A stretch of 37,250 bases of DNA, from positions 1-37,250 of the forward strand of contig NZ_POUC01000029.1 in assembly GCF_002891435.1 (NCBI RefSeq), given 5' to 3'. The position numbers and the translations under genes are program-made. Below, one piece after another: positions 31,600-37,250 of this stretch (positions within the stretch are counted from its first letter, which is position 1; each line of letters opens with the position of its first letter). Under the pieces are notes generated by a model. That model was not told the origin of the DNA. It ran no database searches and saw only the letters and a list, made by a program, of their open reading frames with translations. The DNA is from Streptomyces cahuitamycinicus. Its GTDB lineage: Bacteria > Actinomycetota > Actinomycetes > Streptomycetales > Streptomycetaceae.

Positions 31600-31652
31600 C
31601 GGTGAACGGCACAGGAACTACTGTAAAGGCGAGCACTGACACCCGCACACGA

Positions 31653-31680
31653 CGAAGGGCCCCACGGGTGGGGCCCTTCG
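31653..31680 (-). terminator. Strong terminator after the bldG operon
   Basis: A perfect 13-bp stem (CGAAGGGCCCCAC with GTGGGGCCCTTCG) closes a two-base loop, 25 bases past the anti-sigma-like stop. It is the clearest terminator in the window and separates this operon from hppA. Confidence 0.85.
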
Positions 31681-31704
31681 GAAGAACGGTGTGCGGTGGC
31701 GGGG

Positions 31705-32133
31705 TCAGACCAGGATCGTCGGCGGCGGCGTGGTCGGCCAGGTCATCTTGATGAGCCCGCCGTGCTCCCCCGCGCTGACCTCGACGTCGTCGACGAGTCC
31801 GCTGATGACCGCGAGGCCCATCTCGTCCTCGTCGGCCTCACCGTCGGGGCCGCCGCCGGAGGCATCCCCGCCGGCCACCGCGTGCGGGGCCTCGTCGCCG
31901 ACCTCGATGGAGAACTGCTTCTCCTCCTCGATCAGCAGCACCTTCACCGGTGCCGAGATCCCGCCGGTCTGGTGCAGCCCGACGGCCCGGGTGCACGCCT
32001 CGCCGACGGCGAGCCTGACCTCGTCGAGGACTGCCTCGTCCACTCCGGCCCTGCGCGCCACCGCTGCCGCCACCAGCCGGGCGGTCCTGACGTGCTCGGG
32101 CAGCGCGCTGAAGCGGAGCTCAACGGTGGCCAT
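31705..32133 (-). CDS. apgA: RsbW-like anti-sigma factor partner of BldG, degenerate ATP site
   Basis: This 142-residue GHKL-fold protein lies downstream of bldG on the same strand. In S. coelicolor the gene in this place (SCO3548, ApgA) is co-transcribed with bldG, and its product binds BldG. The N-terminal strand-helix layout (MATVELRFSALPEHVRTARL) and LDEVRLAVGEACTRAV fit RsbW. The usual Asn of the N-box (E-A-x-x-N) is Arg49 here, and the G1 motif is replaced by VGDEAPHAVAGG. A Gly/Asp/Glu-rich insert (GGDASGGGPDGEADEDE) precedes GLAVISGLVDDVEV. It may therefore bind BldG without strong kinase activity. ATG 32133 is chosen because GAGGGGG precedes it by five bases; an upstream in-frame start at 32148 is less likely. 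Confidence 0.85.
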   Translation of the reverse strand: MATVELRFSALPEHVRTARLVAAAVARRAGVDEAVLDEVRLAVGEACTRAVGLHQTGGISAPVKVLLIEEEKQFSIEVGDEAPHAVAGGDASGGGPDGEADEDEMGLAVISGLVDDVEVSAGEHGGLIKMTWPTTPPPTILV

Positions 32134-32254
32134 GCATCCCCCTCGCAACTACGGGCGTGCTGTCGGGAGGCTCCGGGCGACCGAAGCCCGGACCCCCTCG
32201 GTCTTCACTTTCGCCGAACGACGGCCGGCCCGGGCTCATGGCCCGGGTCCGGTG

Positions 32255-32596
32255 TCAGTCGGTGGCCGCAACCGCTTCCTCGACCGAGGTGTGAATCGGG
32301 AACACCTTGGTGAGGCCGGTGATACGGAAGATCTTCAGAATGCGCTCCTGGTTACAGACCAGGCGCAGGGAGCCCTCATGGGCCCGCACGCGCTTCAGGC
32401 CGCCGACCAGTACGCCGAGCCCGGTGGAGTCGAGGAAGTCCACGCCCTCCATGTCGACGACAAGGTGGAAACTGCCGTCGTTCACCAGCTCGACCAACTG
32501 CTCGCGCAGCTTGGGCGCGGTATATACGTCGATTTCGCCACCGACCCTGACGATCGTGCGATCGCCCATGGTTTCGGTCGACAGGGACAGGTCCAC
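32255..32596 (-). CDS. bldG: Anti-sigma factor antagonist BldG
   Basis: The 113-residue STAS-domain protein is needed for aerial growth and antibiotic production in Streptomyces. It is phosphorylated on Ser57, which lies here in [14 protein letters not shown]. The strand [20 protein letters not shown] and the C-terminal [15 protein letters not shown] complete the fold. GTG 32596 follows GGAGGATCC. When dephosphorylated it binds anti-sigma partners such as RsbA/UshX and the neighbouring ApgA, freeing sigma factors. The gene is first in a two-gene operon and is divergent from the helicase gene across 78 bases, which must hold both promoters. Confidence 0.95.
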   Translation of the reverse strand: MDLSLSTETMGDRTIVRVGGEIDVYTAPKLREQLVELVNDGSFHLVVDMEGVDFLDSTGLGVLVGGLKRVRAHEGSLRLVCNQERILKIFRITGLTKVFPIHTSVEEAVAATD

Positions 32597-32674
32597 GGAT
32601 CCTCCAGCACCTTGCTATCGAGCGGTCGCCCTAGGGGCATTCGGCTTCAGCCCCTGGACGCTTCGCCAGCCGCG

Positions 32675-35203
32675 ATGGCATTCAATCACTTACCGGCAGG
32701 CGTGCACGACGCCTTGGCTCCATTGTCCGTCACGCCAGTGACACACTCGGTGCCGATGGCCAAGAATCACCGATCCGATCGAACCCGGACGGACCCTGCC
32801 TCCCGACCCGCGCCGGACGCGGTCCTGGACCGGCTCGCGTCCGGTCCGGGCAGGGCTTCGCGCATTACTCATACGGAGCACTTGCCCCCACGTGAGGGTC
32901 GGCATGCCGTCTGGCCGGACCGGATCCGCGCGGAGGTCGTCGCGGCCGTGCGTGCCGCGGGCATCGAGCATCCCTGGGCCCACCAGGCACGCGTGGCGGA
33001 ACACGCCCTGGACGGCGATTCGGTCGTCGTCGCCACCGGTACGGCCTCCGGCAAGTCCCTCGCCTACCTCGTGCCGGTCCTGTCCGCCCTCGTGGAAGGC
33101 TCGGAGGCTCCGAACGGCCGCGGCGCGACCACCCTCTACCTGGCTCCCACCAAGGCTCTCGCGGCGGACCAGTGCCGTTCCGTGAAGGAACTTTCACATC
33201 CTCTGGGTCATTTGGTTCGCGCAGCCGTGTACGACGGGGATACTCCGTTCGAGGAACGCGAGTGGATCCGCCAGTACGGCAACTACGTCCTGACCAACCC
33301 GGACATGCTGCACCGCGGCATCCTGCCGTCCCATCCCCGCTGGTCCTCCTTCCTGAAGTCGCTGAAGTACGTCGTCATCGACGAGTGCCACACCTACCGG
33401 GGCGTCTTCGGCTCGCACGTCGCCCAGGTGCTGCGCAGGCTGCGCCGGCTGTGCGCCCGGTACGGCGCGTCTCCCGTGTTCCTGCTGGCCTCCGCGACCG
33501 CCGCCGAGCCCGCGGTGGCCGCCCGCCGCCTGACCGGTGTGCCGGTGCTGGAGGTGGCCGACGACGCCTCCCCACGCGGTGAACTGGTCTTCGCCCTCTG
33601 GGAACCGCCGCTGACCGAGCTGCACGGCGAGAAAGGCGCCCCCGTCCGCCGCACGGCCACCGCCGAGGCCGCCGACCTGCTGACCGACCTCACCGTGCAG
33701 GGCGTGCGCTCGGTCGCGTTCGTCCGCTCCCGGCGCGGCGCCGAGCTGATCTCGGTCATCTCCCAGGAGCGTCTCGCCGAGGTCGACCGGTCGCTGGCCG
33801 GGCGTGTCGCGGCGTACCGGGGCGGCTATCTCCCCGAGGAGCGCCGCGCTCTCGAACAGGCCCTCCATTCGGGTGAACTCCTGGGCCTCGCCGCGACGAA
33901 CGCCCTCGAACTCGGCATCGACGTCTCCGGCCTCGACGCGGTCGTCATCGTCGGCTACCCCGGCACGCGCGCCTCCCTGTGGCAGCAGGCGGGCCGGGCC
34001 GGACGGTCCGGGCAGGGCGCCCTCGCCGTCCTGGTCGCCCGCGACGACCCGCTGGACACCTTCCTCGTCCACCACCCCGAAGCCCTGTTCGACCAGCCCG
34101 TCGAATCGACCGTCCTCGACCCGGACAACCCCTACGTGCTGGCCCCGCACCTGTGCGCGGCCGCCGCGGAGCTGCCCCTGACGGACGAGGACCTCGACCT
34201 GTTCGGCCCGGCCGGCAGGGGTCTCCTGCCGCAGCTGGAGGCCGCGAAGCTGCTGCGCCGCCGCACCCGGGCCTGGCACTGGACCCGTCGCGAGCGCGCC
34301 GCCGACCTGACCGACATCCGCGGTGAGGGCGGACGCCCGGTCCAGGTCGTGGAGACCGGCACGGGCCGGCTGCTCGGCACAGTCGACGCGGGCGCCGCGC
34401 ACTCGACGGTCCACGAGGGAGCGGTCCACCTCCACCAGGGCCGCACGTACCTGGTGCGCTCACTGGACCTGGAGGACTCCGTCGCCCTCGTCGAGGAGGC
34501 GGCCCCGCCCTACTCCACGGTCGCCCGCGACACGACGTCGATCTCCGTCCTGGAGAAGGACGTCGAGGTCCCCTGGGGTGACGGCCGCCTCTGCTACGGC
34601 TCCGTCGAGGTCACCAACCAGGTCGTCTCCTACCTCCGCAGAAGGCTCATCTCCGGTGAGGTGCTCGGTGAGACCAAACTCGACCTCCCTCCTCGTACGC
34701 TGCGCACCCGCGCCGTGTGGTGGACCGTCACCGAGGACCAGCTGGACCGGGCCCGGATCAACCCGGAGATCCTCGGCGGCTCCCTGCACGCCGCAGAACA
34801 CGCGTCGATCGGCCTGCTGCCGCTCTTCGCGACCTGCGACCGCTGGGACATCGGCGGCGTGTCGATCCCGCTCCACCCCGACACGCTCCTGCCCACGGTC
34901 TTCGTCTACGACGGCCATCCGGGTGGCGCGGGCTTCGCGGAGCGTGCCTTCCACACCGCCCGCAGCTGGCTGACCGCCACCCGCCAGGCCATCGCCTCCT
35001 GCGAGTGCGACGCCGGCTGCCCGTCCTGCATCCAGTCCCCCAAGTGCGGCAACGGCAACGACCCGCTGCACAAGAGGGGGGCCGTGCGGCTCCTCACGGT
35101 GCTGCTGGAGGGGGCTCCCGAGGAGAAGGAGACGGCGGACGAGGCACCTGAGCAGCCGCCGGGAGATCCGGCAGACCCGTCGGAGGCCCCGCCCGGGCCC
35201 TGA
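32675..35203 (+). CDS. DECH-box helicase of the MrfA/YprA type
   Basis: This 842-residue superfamily 2 helicase has motif I ATGTASGKS near residue 121 and motif II VIDECHTYRG near 234. Motif III is LLASATAAEP. The C-terminal core has SVAFVRSRRGAELI, ATNALELGIDVSGLDAVVIVGYPGTRASLWQQAGRAGRSGQG (motifs IV-VI). A C-terminal DUF1998-like domain carries the Cys cluster CECDAGCPSCIQSPKC (C-x-C-x3-C-x2-C) that binds zinc in MrfA. In Bacillus MrfA acts in mitomycin repair; here the role is unproven. Start 32675 (MAFNHLP) is preferred from memory of orthologues; ATG 32756 is an alternative. The last 30 residues are low complexity and are encoded opposite the TadE-like gene. Confidence 0.92.
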   Translation: MAFNHLPAGVHDALAPLSVTPVTHSVPMAKNHRSDRTRTDPASRPAPDAVLDRLASGPGRASRITHTEHLPPREGRHAVWPDRIRAEVVAAVRAAGIEHPWAHQARVAEHALDGDSVVVATGTASGKSLAYLVPVLSALVEGSEAPNGRGATTLYLAPTKALAADQCRSVKELSHPLGHLVRAAVYDGDTPFEEREWIRQYGNYVLTNPDMLHRGILPSHPRWSSFLKSLKYVVIDECHTYRGVFGSHVAQVLRRLRRLCARYGASPVFLLASATAAEPAVAARRLTGVPVLEVADDASPRGELVFALWEPPLTELHGEKGAPVRRTATAEAADLLTDLTVQGVRSVAFVRSRRGAELISVISQERLAEVDRSLAGRVAAYRGGYLPEERRALEQALHSGELLGLAATNALELGIDVSGLDAVVIVGYPGTRASLWQQAGRAGRSGQGALAVLVARDDPLDTFLVHHPEALFDQPVESTVLDPDNPYVLAPHLCAAAAELPLTDEDLDLFGPAGRGLLPQLEAAKLLRRRTRAWHWTRRERAADLTDIRGEGGRPVQVVETGTGRLLGTVDAGAAHSTVHEGAVHLHQGRTYLVRSLDLEDSVALVEEAAPPYSTVARDTTSISVLEKDVEVPWGDGRLCYGSVEVTNQVVSYLRRRLISGEVLGETKLDLPPRTLRTRAVWWTVTEDQLDRARINPEILGGSLHAAEHASIGLLPLFATCDRWDIGGVSIPLHPDTLLPTVFVYDGHPGGAGFAERAFHTARSWLTATRQAIASCECDAGCPSCIQSPKCGNGNDPLHKRGAVRLLTVLLEGAPEEKETADEAPEQPPGDPADPSEAPPGP

Positions 35204-35852
35204 CCTCCGCCGTGAACGGCCCGCGTCCCGACGCCGCCGTCACCTCCGAGATCTCCCCGGCCACCTCGCACCGCACGAGCCGCACGCCCTGTGCCCGGGC
35301 CACCCGGCCGGCCCGGGCACAGGCAGCCGTAGCACCGTCGGCCCAGTGGTCCGCCGCGGCGAGCGCCGCGAGGTCCGCACCGCCCGCCGCACGATGCCGG
35401 ATGACGACGGCCTGCCCGAGCGCGAGAACGACACCGAACACCACGCACAGCACGGCGATCGCCCCGACACTCCAGACGCTGGCGGACCCTCGGTCCGAGC
35501 CGAAACTCCAGAGGCCGCCGAATCCGCGGCCCGGGCGGGCACGCCTGACACCGGCGGACCCCTGGCACGGCCCGCCGAAACTCCAGAGGCCGCCGAATCC
35601 GCGGCCCGGGCGGGCACGCCTGACACCGGCGGACCCCTGGCACGGCCGGACGCTCCTGACACCGACGGACCCACCACCCGGGCCGGCACTCCTGACGGCG
35701 GCGGGCCCGCCGCCCGGGCTGGCACACCGGACGGCGGCGAATCCCCGGCCCGGGCCGGCACCCTTGACGCCGACCGACCCACCGCCCAGGCCGGCACCCC
35801 TGACGGCGGTCGATGCCCAGTCCCGACCGGCTTTCCTTCGGTCCCGTCTCAC
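35094..35852 (-). CDS. TadE-like pilus protein with repeat-expanded N-terminus
   Basis: This 252-residue protein is of the helicase/secretion-neighbourhood TadE-like family. Its usual start, DRGSASVWSVGAIAVLCVV with a single membrane helix, here begins at residue 120. Before it, residues about 20-118 are Gly/Arg/Pro repeats of 12-13 residues (VRCASPGGGPAA, VRSAGPGGGSVG, VRRARPGRGFGG). They include a perfect 25-residue duplication at 70-94 and 95-119. After the helix comes the conserved GGADLAALAAADHWADG region and ACARAGRVARAQGVRLVRCEV. GTG 35852 follows GGAGG and overlaps the previous TadE stop by four bases. The last 40 residues are Pro-rich and lie opposite the helicase 3' end. It is presumed to be a minor pilin or secretion component. 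Confidence 0.85.
   Translation of the reverse strand: MRRDRRKAGRDWASTAVRGAGLGGGSVGVKGAGPGRGFAAVRCASPGGGPAAVRSAGPGGGSVGVRSVRPCQGSAGVRRARPGRGFGGLWSFGGPCQGSAGVRRARPGRGFGGLWSFGSDRGSASVWSVGAIAVLCVVFGVVLALGQAVVIRHRAAGGADLAALAAADHWADGATAACARAGRVARAQGVRLVRCEVAGEISEVTAASGRGPFTAEVRARAGPPTGLPDLPAAAQVPRPPSPSPREPPPAAP
35499..35647. repeat. Perfect 75-bp in-frame tandem duplication
   Basis: Bases 35499-35572 and 35574-35647 are identical, with a 75-base period. The repeat lies within the TadE-like gene and adds 25 residues without shifting the frame. Neighbouring sequence (35650-35790) holds shorter degenerate copies of the same Gly/Arg/Pro motif. Confidence 0.9.
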
Positions 35853-36208
35853 GTGCCCACCGCCTCCTCCACCGACGCCACGGCCTCCTCGCGCACAGCG
35901 AAGGACAGACCGCGCAGCACCGGCGGCTCCGCCACGACGACCACTCGGACGTGCTCCGCGTCCCGGCTGACGGTCACCTTCGCGCCCGGCGGCGCCGCCT
36001 CGCGGGTCAGCTTCACGACCGCACCGGGCGGATCCTGCCGCGCCGCCGCACGCGCGCCCGTCCGCGCCGCGTCCACGCACTGGATCTGCGCGGCCACGAC
36101 CAGCAGCCCCCACACCAGCGCCATCGCGAACATCACCAGAACGGGCAGCACCACGGCCGATTCCGCCGTGACGAACCCCCGGTCCGCGCCCCGCTCACAT
36201 CCGCGCAC
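35849..36208 (-). CDS. TadE-family pseudopilin
   Basis: This 119-residue protein has a prepilin-like site: DRG is followed by FVTAES, with Glu at +5, and then a single hydrophobic helix (AVVLPVLVMFAMALVWGLLVVAA). The C-terminal half (AARTGARAAARQDPPGAVV) is the usual TadE globular part. GTG 36208 lies within the end of the Flp-like gene, overlapping its stop by 14 bases, and its own stop overlaps the next start by four bases. The three small genes are therefore translationally linked. It is predicted to sit in the membrane and help assemble a Flp-type pilus or secretion device. Confidence 0.9.
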   Translation of the reverse strand: MRGCERGADRGFVTAESAVVLPVLVMFAMALVWGLLVVAAQIQCVDAARTGARAAARQDPPGAVVKLTREAAPPGAKVTVSRDAEHVRVVVVAEPPVLRGLSFAVREEAVASVEEAVGT

Positions 36209-36404
36209 TGAGGGCGTCCTTCACGATGTTCTGCAACTCCGCGCTGACCGGGCCGCTCGTGACGACCTTGTAGAGCACCACCGCGAACGCCACCGCCGCG
36301 ACGATTCCCATCGCGTACTCGGAGGTGACCATCCCCGCGTCCCGTCGCGCTGCCCGCATCCCGCACACCAGGGCACGCAGCCGTGCCCGTACCGCCTGAT
36401 ACAT
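36195..36404 (-). CDS. Flp-like pilin (DUF4244 family)
   Basis: This small protein of 69 residues has a basic leader (MYQAVRARLRALVCGMRAARRDAG) ending in Gly24. MVTSEYAMG follows, with Glu at +5, the mark of a prepilin peptidase site. The helix IVAAVAFAVVLYKVVTS and a short acidic/polar tail complete it. This is the standard Flp pilin layout seen in the actinobacterial DUF4244 family. ATG 36404 is preceded by GGGGGTTGAG. It is the presumed structural subunit of the Tad pilus encoded here. Confidence 0.9.
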   Translation of the reverse strand: MYQAVRARLRALVCGMRAARRDAGMVTSEYAMGIVAAVAFAVVLYKVVTSGPVSAELQNIVKDALSARM

Positions 36405-36473
36405 CTCAACCCCCGTGGGAAAGAGTCCGAACTTCTTTTCTCATTGCTCACTTGCTTCGGGTCGGTCGCCGTG

Positions 36474-37229
36474 TCATCCACCACCCCCTCCGAGCACCCC
36501 TTCCGCGAGCCCGATCACCACGGGCAGCACGCCGACCGCGATGAAGGCGGGCAGGAAGCACAGCCCGACCGGCGCACTGACCATCACGCCCGCTCGCCGG
36601 GCCCGGGCCGTCGCGGCACGGCCCCAGTCGGCCCGGGCCTCCGCGGCGAGCCGCGCGACCGGTACCGCGGCGGGCAGTCCGGACACATCGGCCCGTTCCA
36701 GCAGCCGGGCCAGACCTCCAGCGCCCGGGACGGCGCCCAGCCTCCGCCAGGCCGGGCCCGGTTCGCCGCCCAGCCGTACCTCCGCCGCACCGCGGGCGAA
36801 GGCGTCACCGACAGGGCCGCCCAGGGCCTCGCCCACCGCCTGCGCGGCGATCACCGGGCCTGCGCCCGCCGCGATGCAGGCAGCCAGCAGATCGGCGGCC
36901 AAGGGCAGTTGGCGCGCGGCCTCGGCGAGGTCGGGCGCCCCGGGGTCCGCGCCGGGCGTCTCCTGCCTGAGCCGCCACCGCCACAGCCCCACGGCGCCGG
37001 CCAGTCCCACCGCGGCCCCGGTGAGGCCTCCGGCGAGCAGCCATCCGGCGCACACCACGCCCACAGGGGCCAGCCACGTCCGCGCGGCCCCGCGCCATGC
37101 CCGCCGTCGGACGGGAACAACCGCTTCCCGGGCCCCCGACAGCTCGGTCAGCCGCCGGCGCATCCTCCGGCGGCGCCGCGCCTCCACCAACCACCGCGCC
37201 AGCCACCCACAGGTCAGCACGATCCCCAC
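36474..37229 (-). CDS. TadC-like type II secretion F-domain membrane protein, start uncertain
   Basis: The protein has 251 residues from GTG 37229, and the frame stays open to the window edge, so the real start may lie outside. Hydrophobic segments (LAPVGVVCAGWLLAGGL, GAAVGLAGAVGLW and, at the end, SAPVGLCFLPAFIAVGVLPVVIGLA) flank a cytoplasmic T2SSF-type helical domain. That domain begins DLAEAARQLPLAADLLAACIAAGAGP and continues AVGEALGGPVGDAFARGAAEVRLG. It forms the inner-membrane platform of a Tad/Flp pilus with the TadA-type ATPase, which should be encoded upstream beyond 37250. The protein ends in a run of glycines. A 69-base gap separates it from the pilin gene. Confidence 0.85.
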   Translation of the reverse strand: MGIVLTCGWLARWLVEARRRRRMRRRLTELSGAREAVVPVRRRAWRGAARTWLAPVGVVCAGWLLAGGLTGAAVGLAGAVGLWRWRLRQETPGADPGAPDLAEAARQLPLAADLLAACIAAGAGPVIAAQAVGEALGGPVGDAFARGAAEVRLGGEPGPAWRRLGAVPGAGGLARLLERADVSGLPAAVPVARLAAEARADWGRAATARARRAGVMVSAPVGLCFLPAFIAVGVLPVVIGLAEGVLGGGGG

Positions 37230-37250
37230 GGCCGCCCCCAGCCTGTGGAC

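Overview
The window is high-GC actinobacterial DNA, almost certainly from a Streptomyces chromosome. The third codon positions are nearly all G or C. Several gene neighbourhoods match the genus as I remember it: bldG with its anti-sigma-like partner, topA next to a giant membrane-fused thymidylate kinase, and a DECH-type helicase opposite a Tad-like pilus cluster. No database was searched; family names come from motifs and memory.

Left part (1-8123): the N-terminus of an unidentified gene that runs off the left edge, a family 2 glycosyltransferase, an AraC-type regulator with a GyrI-like effector domain, a NarL-type two-component pair, and a divergent MacB/FtsX-like ABC exporter pair that the two-component system may control.

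Accessory island (about 8124-16010): a compact cassette of four tightly coupled genes. It holds an SseB-like protein, a WXG-like small protein, a 1586-residue Rhs polymorphic toxin with a putative type VII-style N-terminus, and a 120-residue probable immunity protein. After it come broken mobile DNA (an IS1182-like transposase scrap and a composite pseudogene joining an NTPase fragment to a tyrosine integrase tail) and an intact tRNA-Thr(CGT). The integrase tail facing the tRNA 3' end marks an old tRNA integration site and the border between island and core.

Core block, all leftward (16116-32596): a Tap-like lipoprotein hydrolase, DNA polymerase III delta', a MFS-thymidylate kinase fusion, topoisomerase I, a small membrane protein, a methyltransferase, a lipoprotein, a proton-pumping pyrophosphatase, a degenerate anti-sigma factor and BldG. 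Replication and nucleotide genes (holB, tmk, topA) sit together, followed by the developmental switch bldG.

Right end (32675-37250): a MrfA-like DECH helicase runs rightward and collides with a leftward Tad-like pilus set (TadC-like, Flp-like, TadE, second TadE-like). The second TadE-like protein carries an unusual repeat expansion. Minisatellite-like tandem repeats recur in four places (17860-18060, 26287-26348, 28127-28193, 35499-35647).

The best candidates for something undescribed are the C-terminal toxin domain of the Rhs protein with its immunity partner, the two small upstream proteins coupled to it, and the repeat-expanded TadE-like protein.
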